DNA of 64,000 nt from Trema orientale (GCA_002914845.1 JXTC01000081.1:644352-708351), one strand, 5' to 3'; positions 12,084 through 25,090 are shown, numbered from the stretch's first letter. Made by a program: numbers and translations. The notes: a model not told the origin generated them from the sequence alone.

Positions 12084-12801
12084 TGTGATAAATTGGTAAT
12101 TATGACAGCAAAAATAAGAGCAATAATGATGATACTAGTGGAAGAGAATAAACAAATAAAACAACAGTAAAAGAGAGACACAAAGAAATTAATGTGATTC
12201 AGCAAATTGAAATGTCCACGGGATGGAGATCATAAATTTTTACTAATAAGATAACAAGTGGAATACAAGAGAAAACTCTCTCTCACTCTCAACCTCACTA
12301 CCCAGAAAACTAATTACACTCTTTAGTTTTCGCTCTCTTTTACTCACTCACTTAGCAATTTGTTAAGCGACTCACAAACACTCAAGAAACTCATAAACTA
12401 TTGTAAGAGCTCTTGGTTTCTTGCTTGATGCTTCAACATAAGAGAAGCAAGCCTATTTATAGGCTTTCAGAATCAATATTAGCCACAAATGAAAAGTATG
12501 GCCGAACCAAATTGTCGGCCAAATATCAATAAGTCCAAAAAAGTCTCCAGTCATTCACTCCATTTAATTATTTTATTGTTTTATGGCTAATTGGAGCCAA
12601 CTTGTCCGACATGTTCACTTTTGTTTGTCACATTATGCATGCAGTAGATGGTATGATCAATGTATCATATCAAAGATTTTGCTTAATATTGTCATTGGTA
12701 CCCAACCGGCCTTTATATGCAGATTGTATCAATGCCATATCTCTTTATTATATACATGCAAAATGATTGTGGTTACTTAAACTTACCTCCATTCCCCAAC
12801 A
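12084..12801 (-). repeat. 5' LTR of the copia element
   Basis: On the minus strand it runs from TGTTGGGGAATGGAGG to AATTTATCACA, the TG...CA ends typical of copia. A TATA box sits in the palindrome GCCTATAAATAGGC (about 12450-12463). It is about 718 bp long. No second LTR is in the window. Confidence 0.8.
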
Positions 12802-12911
12802 TTCTTTAAGTGGCAGAACATAAATTTGGCTACATAGTATTGCAATTTCTTTGCTTCTTATGTTTCATAATACACATTGAATATTCCATTTAAACTTTAT
12901 ATATATATATA

Positions 12912-13451
12912 GGATTAATGATATTATTAGTCTTTGAATTATACATATTATATCACTTTGTCTTCTGAATTTTGAACTTACATGACAATAGTCCTTAAAT
13001 TATGTAATTATTGCAACGATGATCCTTTTGTTACAAATTGTTAAATATTTAACATAATTAAGTCATTACAAAATACACGATTTGGTAACTATGGTTAAGA
13101 ATAAGATTATGAATTTTTAACTTACACAATAGACTACTAAGACTTATGCAATTATTACAGCAATGACCATTTTTTTTTTCACAAAATGTCAAATTTTTAA
13201 CAGAAATGAGTCATATGCAAAGCTTACAGTTTAGTAATTATAGCTAAAAACGAGATTCTAACTCATAGATGTAAATAATGCCCAATTATACGCTATGTCC
13301 ATGACTATTTTCTGTTGAAAAACTAATTGTTTGTGACAAATGGATCATTACTGTAATAATTATATAATTCAGGGGCCATTACTATGTAAGTTGAGAGGAG
13401 GGCAAAGTGATACAATGAGTATAATTCAGGGACCATTACTATATTTAACCC
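12912..13451. mobile_element. Mutator-like MITE, copy 1 of a sibling pair
   Basis: About 540 bp, starting GGATTAATGATATTATTAG and ending ATATTTAACCC. It aligns along its full length with 14185-14731, for instance TAAATAATGCC.AATTATACGC in both. The inverted ends read GGGTTAATA.. and extend inward (TACAATGAGTATA on the right). A (TA) run at the left flank hides any target duplication. Confidence 0.65.
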
Positions 13452-14175
13452 TAAATTAAATTACTTTTTTTATACTTAGCTCCAAATAATAATAACTTAC
13501 GATTAAAATAATAGAAAAACATCATACCAATAAATTATATGATGCAACATAAATTAAATTGGCTTAAGATCATTTATCTGGAGGGATAGAGGATATTACA
13601 TATCGGTGGGGGCTTAAGATCCCACTCAATTTTACATTTTCTTTTAAATTGCTATGAAATTTATGTATTTGTTTTAGACTTTTAGCTTAAATTGTATATA
13701 AAAGATAGAAAATTATAAAATAGCTCCCATAAAATAGATAAAATTTAGTTATAGTTCCCAGTAGACAAAATTGCTAGTTTTGTCCTTTGTCAATGCATAA
13801 TTTGTCAAGTTGTCTTATATTAATATATTAATTTGGAAAAAATCCGTGTAGATATATCTATCTATAGAGCTAAATTTATCAGTTTAAGATTTGTCCGACG
13901 ACTTATAGAGTCCTTTTTTTTTTTTTTTGTTCGTCAAATATGATCAAACAGTTTTTTTTTCGTCCATCAGATATGATCAAACAGTTTAAAAGGAACAGGA
14001 AAAAACTTTAACGATATATAAAAAAGTAGAGTTCTACTAAAGAATTTCCCAATAATTTAAGTTAAATAAGAAAAAAAAAATGTTGGAGCTATACCATGGT
14101 GATGGTGTTGAGATGTGTTCATGTGTTAATGACGTGACAACGTGAAGCGGTAGGAAATGTTATCCTTTAATTATG
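13452..14175. other. AT-rich spacer, nothing recognised
   Basis: No coding frame with a known domain. A short direct duplication 'ATATGATCAAACAGTTT' occurs at about 13938 and 13970, next to T-runs. Confidence 0.5.
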
Positions 14176-14184
14176 AATATTTAT

Positions 14185-14731
14185 GGGTTAATGATATTAA
14201 TAGCCTCTAAATTATGCATGGTACCACTTAAGTTTTTGAATTTTTAACTTACACAGTAATAACACTTGAATTATGTAATTATTTACAACATTAATAATCA
14301 TTTTGTCACATACTTTTAAATATTTAATATATTTAAGTTAGTACAAAGCACACAATTTAATATCTGTGGTCAAGAATAAGACACCGAATTTTTAATTTAT
14401 AGAGTATACTACCAAGACTTATGCAATTATTGCAGTAATGACTAATTTTTTTTTTCACAAACTATTAATTTTTTAACAAATTTGAGTTATGTGCAAAGCA
14501 TACAATTTGGTAACTATGGCTGAGAACGAAATTTTGACTTATATAGAAGTAAATAATGCCTAATTATACGCGTTTTCCATGACTATTTTCTCTTAAAAAA
14601 CTAGTAGTTGAGAAAATTGAGTTATTGCTATAACAACTGTATAATTCAGAACCATTAATATGTAAATTGAAAATTCGAGTATCAAAGTGGTACAATGAGT
14701 ATACTATAAGGATTATTACTATTATTAACCC
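14185..14731. mobile_element. Mutator-like MITE, copy 2 of a sibling pair
   Basis: 547 bp, flanked by perfect 9-bp repeats AATATTTAT at 14176-14184 and 14732-14740. The ends are GGGTTAATGATATTAATAG and TTACTATTATTAACCC. This better-preserved copy defines the borders of the family and its 9-bp duplication. Confidence 0.75.
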
Positions 14732-14740
14732 AATATTTAT

Positions 14741-17162
14741 TTAGCCAATCGTATTATTCTCGTTTTTTTATTTATTTTGAATAACAATATAACAGTATTG
14801 ATTATGAATATGGTCTTGTTAGCAGCTTGCAGGCTAAGCCCCACGGCGGTAGATTCGCTGGCGATACCACCTGTCACCAACAATCTACATTTTAGGTAAC
14901 ATTGAAAGCATTGAATTGCCCATTGAATACTTTGGTTTTTCTTGTCAACTATCTCTCTCTCTCTAGTCGGGACCAGTCCTTTTTCTTTCTTCACCACCCC
15001 CCTCTCTGATTGAATAATGTGTAAAAAAAATTATTGATAGAATGAGAAATGAACGAAAAATCACTTTTCTCTCCAACGTTTTTTTCCCGTCTATATAGGA
15101 ATTACTAGACCCAAATTAGCGTACAAAAATAAAGGTGCACGTGAGAGGGATAGTTTTACTGTTCGTAGTTGTACTATGCACTTATGTGCCTCATTTTTTT
15201 CCCCCATCATTTATTAATTGTTATGATTTATCAAATTGAAAAAGAAAATGTACTTGTTAAAAAAAATGACAGTTGCAAAATTGAGTATTCTTTCCCGATC
15301 AACCTAATAAGAAAGATAGTACTAGATATCTCAGTTATTATATATCTTACTTCTTTAATCTATTTGACATGATATGTGATTTTTCATGGTTTAATTGCTG
15401 AAGATTAAAACTTACCATTAATATATTTATAACGTTAATCAATTGAATGCTGGTAAATTATGTGCACATCAGGTGGAATTACAAAATCTAGCTAAAATTT
15501 AGTTGGTATTCAGAAGTTAAGGTGATCAAGAGTCAATCCAAGAGTCTACCACTAGTATATAAGAAGAGTGAAAATAATTGAACATTCATTTAATTAATTT
15601 AGTCTCGAAGTGAAGTAATACAGAAAAGAGGAATGGTCCTATTGTCCTTGAACCATCAAATTTATCTAATCGACCAGTTTAGGGAGGGGAACTCTTCGAG
15701 GAGACGTGCATGTATCACATAATTAAATCAATTGATGAAGATGGCCATTCTTAAAGCTTGTATCTATTTTGCTTTTTCCCTTCATAGTTTACCCTTCCTT
15801 TTTCAGATACAAGCTTTCGTTCCTTTTATTTTTCTCCCCTTATTTTTGTTTGGTATTTTTCCTTGGATTGATACTTGTGAGGAACATATATATACAATTA
15901 AGCATGTTCGTAACCAAGTTATATATACAAAAACATGTTCGTAACAAATTTATTCTAAAGTAAAGAAGTGAATTTATCTCATCTCTTTAATGAAGCAGCC
16001 TAGAGTTGTTGCACTATGCCTTACTCTAAATGTAGATCAAGTTGTTTGTAGATCTACACCTATTTTAGGAATTTTTTTTTCAATAAATTATATCTGGTCT
16101 CGTGTTTAGGCCCTTCAATAGTTTTGTAAGACTCCATAAATAACATTTTAAGGAAGTTATTTGTGATTTAGCAAATGATTTGAACTTTTCAGAAAATCAA
16201 TAATATTATCTCAAAAATGATTTTGATTCAAACCCAACCACAATAAAAATAAGGAAAAAAAATGGAAAAATTTGATTTTACAAATAACTGCTAATAAACT
16301 TAATATTTATCTAAATAGAAAGTAAAGCACCAAAAGTACTGATTCCCCAACTTAATTTCCTATAGTTACGAAAACATAATATACGGGTCTATCCAGATTT
16401 GACATCTTGTTTGAAGTCGTACTAGTATAAAAGAAGCTTAACATTTAATGTGAGTAACTTCAATACTTTGAAGAAAAAATTAATTCGATAATAGTCAAAA
16501 TTAAATTACACAATATTAATTAAATGGGCCAATTTACACAATAGTTAGCCTAGTTCACTCACAGTAATCTCCAATTAATACTAGAGACTTAAACGAAGAA
16601 CGATTGATTTCCTCGACATTATGTTGATCAAAATGGATGAAGTTCGAAATCAAGAAAATATCTCTTAACACTGACATGACAGCAGTGATCGATATATGAA
16701 GATGGTCTGAACTGTCATTTCCTGCTTAGAAGTATTTGGCGTTTTTAGTATTAGTAGTACTTGTTTGATATATTTATGGGACACACACTGGGCCCCTAGA
16801 CTCGAATGCTACATGCCACCGAAAGATATGTATAAGTGCACCAATCCAAAGTGGTACATTTGGTGTTGCTCTAACAATTAATAACTTGTACTTTACTTCG
16901 GATGAGTTGGCAAAAACTTGTTCTTTGCCCTCATAGTTCTTTTTGCATGGTCGAATATGATAAGCGTGGTCAAGTGCGGAATTTAGTGTAGTCGAGAATT
17001 TTGCAAAGACATGGATATTTTGTCAAACCCACCTCAAAAGATCCATTTCCCCTAATTTCTCCTTTTCTTTTGAGATAATTACATTTTCTTTATATCCAAA
17101 TCCAATATATTTTATATTTATTTTAAATTGCTATTAAGCTCACCGAAATTATAAACCTATCC
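14741..17162. other. Intergenic, no gene recognised
   Basis: AT-rich, with frequent stops on both strands. The short frames (for example 15169-15372 and 15732-15944) are low-complexity and hydrophobic with no domain or codon bias I can defend. No RNA gene seen. Confidence 0.5.
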
Positions 17163-17176
17163 TAACGAGATTATTC

Positions 17177-19440
17177 TTTTTTTTTTTTTTTTTTTTTGGG
17201 AGAGGGAACTGCAAACTTTATGAACTCAAATCTATGTGAACAAAAGAAGAGATAAACAAAGGGTTGGAATCCATCCAATACATGTCACTAGGCAGACTAA
17301 GAGCTGATATCGCTAATTTATGGGGGCCACCTTATTTCCATCTGTCAGAGCATAATGACAGGAACTACAATTAATACTATTCAGTAAAGTTTTAACATCA
17401 AAGAGAACTAACACATTGGCTGCTAACGATTGAGGATTGTTCAGAGCTTGTATGATCACCTGCAAAACATCAGTACTTTCCACATTTGAAAGATAGATGC
17501 CAATCCTGCAAAATGTAATCCTTCACGAATAGCCACCAACTTTCAGTGATGGAGCCAAGATTCTTGGTCAGGAGGAAGGGGGGAGAGGGCGACATAGAAA
17601 AGAGAGGAGAGAAGAGAGAAGAGAAGAAAAAGATGTGAGGGGTCTAATATTTTGTTAGTAGGATTCATTGAGATAGGATGATTGGCCTTTTTGGGGTGGG
17701 GGAGGAGCGGAGGGCAATACTATCTTTTTTATATTTTTCTGGAGAGCAAGTTAAATTTCAATTACATTTGGGGGGCAAGTTTAATTTAAGTTATTTTTAG
17801 AGGGGTTACATGTTAAATTAGTATAAATATATGGGCATATTTTTAAAATAAAGAAATAATGGAGGAGGGCAAGGTCCCTCATTGGGCCTTAACTGGCTCC
17901 GTCCATGCAGCTTTGGATCCTCCACGAGGGAACCCCAGAAAGACGTTTGTATAAACAAGCAACAACAACTCTAGAGTGATCTCTAATGACCGCTCCTACA
18001 CCAAAAGTACTATTCCCACTACATATAGAAGCATCAGAGTTTAATTTCAAGTTACCTACAGCTGAGCAACACCATCGGACTACATGAGAATAACATTCCG
18101 CCACATTACCCATATTCAACTCAGTCACATTATGAAATTCTACAAGGAAAGTAAGAGTAGGACTATGTCTATACGACTGAAGTGTCCCGAGGCTTTGAAC
18201 TATGCACTAACAGATTCCTTTCTAACTAGATACTCCATAATCCAATACAAATTCTTTCAGAGATTTCTGACTTGTTTCTTTAAAAAAGAGCCAACATTAT
18301 ACTTGGAACATCATGAGAAATGCATTGTTTAACAATACTCCAAAGTTCCACACACTTCCTCACCCTGCAAGAGGCATCATAATTGAAAATGGTATTAGAG
18401 GAATCTTCTACCGGAGCAAAACATCTGTAACAATTTGAAGAAATCTAAACTTTATGGTGGATGAGGTTTGTATATGAAGGAATAGCATCATGGAAATTCT
18501 GCCAAATAAAGAGACGGATTTTAAGAGGTATATTCCACAATGATTTCCACCACTGCCTAAGAGAAGTTGAGCAAGAACCCAAAGAGTTGAGTTTCCCATT
18601 TAGCAATAAGTTATAACCATTCTTAACAGTGTGTTGATATCTTGGATCATAGTGCCATATAATACAGTCTTCCCAGTTCACCACACTTAAAGTAATAGAT
18701 TTAATCACCATTCTATCAATAGGCAAAAACTTCCTGTCGATTTCAAAAGCATTCCATAACCCAAGACTCAAACTCAAATCCTTTCCCTTGGCAGTAGGAT
18801 TTGTATTGCGAGATACATGATGTCGGTCATGGAAGCCAAGGATCATTCAAGATGCTAAAATCCTCAGCATTCCCCATTCTTCATCTCATTCCTTTCAGCA
18901 CCAACTCTTGACCCCACATAATGCTCTTCCAAAGATATGATGACCCCAGTTTATCCGTAGTCTAAAGAAAAGGAATATTATAAAAACGTTTCCCACGAAG
19001 AATCTGCCTTGCTAAAGAGGAAGGGTTTTGGATAATATGGCAAGCAGTTTTGGCAACAATCTCTTGGATAAACATTGTCAAATCACGAAAGCCAAACCCA
19101 CCTAACCCCTTTGGCTAACACATTCAATCCTAACTTACCTAAGCAATTTTCTTCTCTCTCTCTTAGATATTCCCTGCAAAAAGTTAACAATATAGAGCAA
19201 AGATCTTGACAGATAGAGTTCTGCAATTTGAAAATGCTCATAATATAACTAGGAACGGCTTGTAGTACTGCTTTGATCAATACTTCTCTATACCACATTT
19301 AAAAAGTCCACTTTTTTACCCTTCCTGCACTGTTTTTTTTTGCCTTTCTAAAGTTGGCAATCCCAAGTAAGTATCATGGGAGTTGACATATCCCATATAT
19401 AGTCCAAGCTGCCTCAAGATCTTGCCCTGTTTATCGGCTT
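17177..19440 (-). mobile_element. 5'-truncated LINE (non-LTR retrotransposon), dead
   Basis: Minus strand, 3' half of ORF2. 19320-19440 encodes GYVNSHDTYLGLPTLERQKK, the conserved end of the RT domain. 19083-19298 encodes EVLIKAVLQAVPSYIMSIFK. 18445-18846 encodes the zf-RVT region with WWKSLWNIPLKIRLFIWQNF. 17889-18128 encodes the RNase H start KLNSDASIC and GAVIRDHSRVVVACL. RNase H continues beyond an inserted MITE as AIREGLHFAGL. A poly(A) tail shows as a T-run at 17177-17198. Probable target duplication: TAACGAGATTATT at 17163-17175 against TAACTAGATTTTT at 19441-19453 (two mismatches). The endonuclease and most of RT are absent, and frames are split by stops and frameshifts. Confidence 0.85.
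17546..17907. mobile_element. Mutator-like MITE inserted in the LINE RNase H
   Basis: Bounded by inverted GGAGCCA-containing ends (left GTGATGGAGCCAAG, right reverse complement CATGGACGGAGCCAGTTAAGG). Flanks CAACTTTCA (17537-17545) and CAGCTTTGG (17908-17916) match at 6 of 9 positions, read as an aged 9-bp duplication. It splits the RNase H sequence exactly where the two halves of the domain should join. The interior holds a purine-rich run (17570-17640). Confidence 0.55.
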
Positions 19441-19453
19441 TAACTAGATTTTT

Positions 19454-20429
19454 AAATAGTGACAAAAATCTCAACTTTAAATAGTTTAAAAGTAATGACT
19501 TAGTAATATCTTTAAAATGACCAAATTATCCTTAATTCTTGTTTCCAAAGTCAAATTCACCCCATGTATCCTATTCAAATGCATCATTTAACTTCGAAGT
19601 TCCTAGAGGTTTTTTTTTTAATTATTTTTTTAAGGTGTTGATTCGTGGAAATAGAAAATCTGTTGGAGGAAAAGGCAAAACATACGAGTAACTAAGGCAG
19701 ATACTAGCAGTATTTAATATCACAAAATAGCTCCATCTATGTAATATTATGTGGTTCTATGGTATACTAGTGATCTTTAGCATTTTTCAAAACATTGAGG
19801 ATATAAAAGGTAATTATGTTTATGCTTTATATTTTTCAAGAAAAAGCACGTTATAGGCTATAGCAGCTAGGGCTAGATGGGCTGAACTTTGAGGCTTATA
19901 GCAAAATGACCAATTTTTTTAGCTCACTTTGAATAAATATTTATTTTTTAAATGTTATAACAAAATGATATACTAACTATAAAAATATATATACTCGAAT
20001 ATTTAGCTATTAAAATAGGAAAACACACATTTATTCAAAGTGTAAAAGAAAGACACCCACTCTAATTTCCATGGAGAACTTTTTTCAGACTGCATAATGG
20101 TTGGCCCAATCTATATTTTGTTCCAAAAAAAAAATTTTATTCATAATCTCATTTTATAGGGGTTCTTTTTAAATAGTATTCATAAGATTCAACATTTGTC
20201 ATAGCTGTATGTAACTTTGTATCAAAATTCCCTTGTTGTGGTTTTAAATCTCAACTAACATTAGTTGATAAAACTCAGTCACTCACTTAACAGAACTCAA
20301 CTAATTAGTTAACAAACCTCAATCAATTAAAAAAAATAAAAATAAATAAAAAATAAAAAATAAAAAACCTTAACATGTCAATTCACAAAACTCGACCATT
20401 CAATAGACAAACTTCAACTAGTTAGGAAA
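19454..20429. other. AT-rich spacer, no gene recognised
   Basis: Low-complexity A/T stretches (for instance 20325-20367). A short inverted pair CACTTTGAATAAAT occurs at about 19924 and about 20029-20042, which may be ends of a very small decayed element. Nothing codes. Confidence 0.4.
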
Positions 20430-20812
20430 AAATTAGGGGCATGAGTTATAATCTTTTTCCCCTAGCTATGATTTTTCTCATTAGGTTTTTTTCAGTAAGT
20501 TTTTAATAAGGTATATTAATAAAGCAAGTAATATCTAGGGGGAGTATTATAAATAAAGGGATTATTATGTGAATATTATTTAAAAACTGTTGGACCTATA
20601 TTGTGAGAGGATTTTATTCTAAGGTAATTCAATAATATTGTATACACCCCAAATCCTAACTATCTTATAAATAGAGAGATATGATTATAGTAATAAGAGG
20701 AGTCTCCACCTCTCTACATATTTGTTTGTCTCTTACTCTCTCTATTATATTGCTTTATGTTACTGTTATTATTACTATGATTATTACGACGATCTTACAA
20801 TGTTTATATAAT
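20430..20812 (+). mobile_element. Ty1/copia 3' end and LTR remnant (fossil)
   Basis: The order is GAGTTATAATCTTTTTCCC, then CATTAGGTTTTTTTCAGTAA, TTTTTAATAAGG, a polypurine tract CTAGGGGGAG (20535-20544), then an LTR-like start. This matches the untranslated stretch that precedes the 3' LTR in many plant copia elements. A TATA box (CTTATAAATAGAG, about 20664) and a pyrimidine-rich stretch follow, as in an LTR promoter. The right border near 20812 is approximate. Confidence 0.5.
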
Positions 20813-21432
20813 TCATTAAGAAGCCGATTTACAACAAAAGTTACAAACAACAATAGAATCTACGGTTAAAAATACATACAACAAATATCCTCTCATCATA
20901 TATATTACACAAATGATATGTTACTACTCGTTCCCCTCGTTAATCTAGTTTAAGTTATTAAGCCCCCACAGTCATGGTTAAGGTTAACTGAATCTCAAGT
21001 CAGGTATAATACTAAGCGGCATTACCAACTCAAATAACAGACATGCCAATGATACTTGGTCAATGCTAATCACTCAAATATGGTATATTGGTAGTGTGAC
21101 AATCTGCGGAAAGTCACATATATATGTATGTTAAATAACGATCCCGCTGTTTTAGCGCTTCTTTAAAATTGTACAAAATAAATTGCAACCCAATAATACT
21201 ATAAACAACAGATTAATCTGGCCTAATTAACATGATCAAGTACTATCTTATAACCACTTACAGTGTTGTTCTTCTATCATACAACTCAAAAGTGTTTACT
21301 TTTCTTGGCATAGTTTAGGATATATATGGAACCGCAGACAATTATATATAACACACTTCACTCGTTGCTTAAAACACACTTCACTCGCAACATGATAAGA
21401 CATGTTTGCCTTCCCACTTTCTACTTGTGCAG
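20813..21432. other. Intergenic, nothing recognised
   Basis: AT-rich. No frame, repeat or RNA gene that I can support. The FBPase remnant starts at its right edge. Confidence 0.45.
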
Positions 21433-23464
21433 GCAGGGCTTGCAAAAACCTTATCGGACTTGCCGGGAATTCTAACGTCCAGGTGAGCTCTTTATGTGTT
21501 CATTGACTTCATTTTCAGCTAATGTACTGAAATAGTACTTATGAAGTCTATACACTTTCAGGGTGAAGAACACAAAAAGTTGGATATGCTTACAAATGAA
21601 GTTTTTGTCAAGGCATTAATTAGCAGTGGACGCACTAAATGCCCATTCTAGCATCTTAGCTCGTTAAAATTGTCTAATTCTATTATAAGAAAAATGAGCA
21701 TATTAATAGAATCACAATTTGATTCATTTACTTTTCATTTTAGAACGTGCATTTTTCAAGCTTGGAAGGTTGAGTATCGTTTAGATATTTAATGTCTTTC
21801 ATTTTCTCCGAAGTCACTCTCTCATTGGCACATTAAGGCTCATCTTAAAGCTTATGCAGATATATTCTCTTTTACTTTTTTTGTTGGCACCTTAGATGGA
21901 TCTTCAAACATTAATTGTGGAGTTTCCATTTGAACTGATAATCTTGTACTCCTATTCCCTGAAAATATTGTTTTAGTATTCTTTTCAATGATTTACCATC
22001 TATCGTGGTTCATTTTGTATTCGATAATTAGCTTGCCTTCTTTTCTGGATTAAATAGATCTTCGGGATTAACAAGGCGAAGATCAGAAAAACTTTACACT
22101 CGAGGACGTATGAATACCTGGAAAGAATATGGTGGCAGCGTACACTGCTTGAATCTCTTCCCTTATTATTCCATATAAAGTTCTGGTTTTTGTTGTTTGT
22201 TACAAATTGTCCTACCAACAACCACGGCCGTTAAGAAATCTTTCATTAGATACATATAACACTCAATTTAATATCAGCCATTATGTGAATCAGAAGAATT
22301 TCTTGATTGCAGTTGGCGGTTAGTACTGGATCCGGTGTCAACAGCTTTACATCTGATCCATCCCTTGGCAATTTCATACTAACTCCAATTAACATAAGGG
22401 TATACATGTAGCATTTTGTATTGTCTTTTCCCTTTCTAAGCAGATTTTTGGACACTCTTCATTTCACACGAAGAAACCTAGAGATCCAATTTCAACTTTC
22501 GAGTTTTCTCATGCTTTAGCCTCAGACCTACCGAAATAGTTTTCATAATCTGTACTATCTTCTTGACCCTCCATTGTGTTCTTAACAAGGCTTTAGTTAT
22601 TTTCCCCTCTTTTGTCATAAAGTTCAAAGTACTAATCATCAATTTACTCAACCTTCTGGCTATTTGCAATTCAAAGTTTGCCTTTATGGCAATACAGAAA
22701 CATCTGGCTGGTTCATTTCTCTATGTTTTGGACAGATACCAAAGACAAAGATCAATTCAGTAAATGAAGGAACTACCAGAAACTGGGATGAGCCAATTGC
22801 TAAGTAAGTTCTGAAGACTATTCTCGTCAATAGGTTTAAGCTAAGAACATTGTGGTTTTTGTTTTTTTTTTTTTATTTTTTTTTATTTTTCCAAAGACAT
22901 TTGTGTTTATCTGTATAGGTATGTCTGAAAAGTGCAAGTTCCCCCTGGATGATTCCTCACCAAAGTCGTTTAGATTCATCGGAAGGTATATCTGATTCTT
23001 ACACTGCTTACTCTTTTGGCGTTCTTTGTAACATTTGACACGTTAAATCTACATTCACTAGGCTTATATTGAGATTGAATAACTCAATGAATGAGAAAAA
23101 CCTTCGTTACCTTCTGAAGGTGATTATGCAGGGTGAACAAAGGGTCCATACAAATAATTCTTTTCCTGTTTCAATCACCAAGCTGCAACTATATGATCTT
23201 TTCTATGCGAGAAAAAATGGTTCGGAATGCATTATGAATTAGTCCTTGCGTGAATTTTGGGAGGGACAAAAAACAACTATCAAGTGTTAGTTTCTTTTTC
23301 CTTTGATTTTGATATTTTTATTAACCCCAAAAACTGTTGGTCACTGTGTAGCTGCTAATAGTGTTGTACAATGCAATGTGGTTGCTGATAGCCAGCGAAT
23401 ATTGCTTTATGGGGGCATATTCATGTACCCCTGCAAATGGGATTAGATCAAATGGAAAAACACG
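21433..23464 (+). pseudogene. Fructose-1,6-bisphosphatase pseudogene (unprocessed, exon-deleted)
   Basis: FBPase removes the 1-phosphate of fructose-1,6-bisphosphate in gluconeogenesis or the Calvin cycle. Five exon remnants keep family order and mostly keep splice sites. 21433-21482 gives RACKNLIGLAGNSNVQ; 21562-21636 gives GEEHKKLDMLTNEVFVKALI and SSGRT; 22313-22398 gives VSTGSGVNSFTSDPSLGNFI; 22736-22803 gives IPKTKINSVNEGTTRNWDEP; 22919-22985 gives EKCKFPLDDSSPKSFRFIGR. 23374-23464 gives VADSQRILLYGGIFMYP and SNGKTR. The exons with the metal site (EED and DPLDGSS) between SSGRT and VSTG are absent, as is the C-terminus. There is an extra base near 22924 and another near 23433, and the acceptor before 23374 is not AG. 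Introns show a DNA-level duplicate rather than a retrocopy. The sequence looks closest to plastid-type plant FBPases, but the isoform is uncertain. Confidence 0.85.
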
Positions 23465-24128
23465 GTACTTCCATTGTGTTCACTTCTTAATTTTGACTTG
23501 CTTCAAACTAAGAAGTTGGGGTATATTGCACATTTCCACTATGATCCATTGTTAAACTCCAGCTTTCTTTTGGTAGATTACTAATGTTTAAACTAAAAAA
23601 AATAAAAAAGAGAGGAAGCCTGATACGTAAACAAAAGTCATGATTATTTTATTATTATTATTTAAAAAAAAAATAATAATAATAGTGAAATAATTGATAA
23701 AAAAATAATAAAAAAAAATAAAATATAATACAGGTTTATCTCACCTATATTCCACTATCCTATAACTACCCACTCATCCTATCACTCCACCTCCACAAAA
23801 GGTGGGATAGTCACGTTCCCACTCAAAAGCATAGAAGTGGGGTTTCAAGAAAGAGTGGTACCTCTCAGTTTGGGTCTATAAATAAGGACATTCACAAGAC
23901 AAAAAAAGAAAGAAAGAAAAGAAGGAAGATACTGCCTGCACGAAAGAAAAAAAAAAGGGAAAACGACAGAAGTAAAAAAAATATACAGGAGAAAAAGAAG
24001 AAGGCAAAAGGAGAAAGAGTTCTGCAAAAGAATACTCAATTCAATTTATAGAGTAAGTGATGCAGGGTTCTTCATACAAGTCCTTTATTGTAATTTTTTT
24101 CTTAAATTTCATCTTGATTTTTATTATG

Positions 24129-24440
24129 ATCTAGGCATGACAGGGCCGTCGAGGTCTTATGACCTAGGCCGCCGATAATGATCTAGTTCCAATCAAGGTG
24201 AAATTAAACTCATTCTTCTGTATTTTCTCCAAAATTTTCTTCTTTATTTTTCTTGATTCTTACTATGATCTAGGCTTGACAGGGCCGTCAAGGTCTCACG
24301 ACCTAGGCCACCGATAATGATCTAGTTTTAGTCAAGGAAAAATCAAAGTCGTTCGTCAGCGTTTTTACGACCAAAAAAAAAAAAAAAAATTCCTTTGGTT
24401 TCACTACAACCTAGGCTTTATAAGCCGTCGAGGTTAAATA
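24129..24440 (+). repeat. Direct repeat with GGCC...GGCC hairpins
   Basis: GATCTAGGC.TGACAGGGCCGT is followed by (C/A)AGGTC....GACCTAGGCC and CCGATAATGATCTAGTT. It occurs at about 24131 and 24271 (140 bp apart), with a third, partial copy near 24408. Within each copy GGTC pairs with GACC and GGCC with GGCC, so each can fold into a hairpin. Confidence 0.7.
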
Positions 24441-25050
24441 TGAGAAGCAGAACCAAAAGAAAATCAAATTTTCTCTATTTATGTCGTTATGCTGTACAAA
24501 AAAAAAAATGATATGCACTTATTTGAATTTTAATAAATAAAATAAACAACGGGATCGGTAAGATCAAATTCTTAGTTTCCATTGTTTTGATAAAACAAAT
24601 TCAAATGTACATACATATATTATCATTTGGGGTCTTGGAATTATCTTCAATTTTTCTTATTGGGATAATTACGTAAAAAAAAAAAAAACTTACTGTTGTA
24701 TCTGTTTAACAAACATAAGCAAACATAAAAGTGAACGAGACAACTTCTACAAAAGGAGAGGTTATGTTATAAAGGGGAGGCCATCAATGGAGTTTATCAT
24801 CTTGTTTGGATAAAGATTCAGCGAAGAAATCATTAAAATATTGTGACCTGATATAATATAGTACACTTACGTGTTGGTTGTTCACTAAAGAAGACTTCTA
24901 GTTGATGTCAAAACTAAAAAAAGCCAAGGAAAAGAGTTTGTCTCATAAAGTAACGTCATATATATGTATATATGGAATGAAACAGTATTACTCACCAAAC
25001 AAAAGAGAAGAGGATGATTCAGTACTCAAAACAAATAGTCCGAACTTGTC

Positions 25051-25090
25051 NNNNNNNNNNNNNNNNNNNNNNNNNNNNNNNNNNNNNNNN
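25051..25090. other. Assembly gap (40 N)
   Basis: A run of N. The frame crossing it is not informative. Confidence 0.99.

Noticed and set aside
14737-14997. 86-aa minus-strand frame overlapping the end of a MITE
   Set aside because: It runs across a transposon border into unrelated sequence; low complexity at its end.
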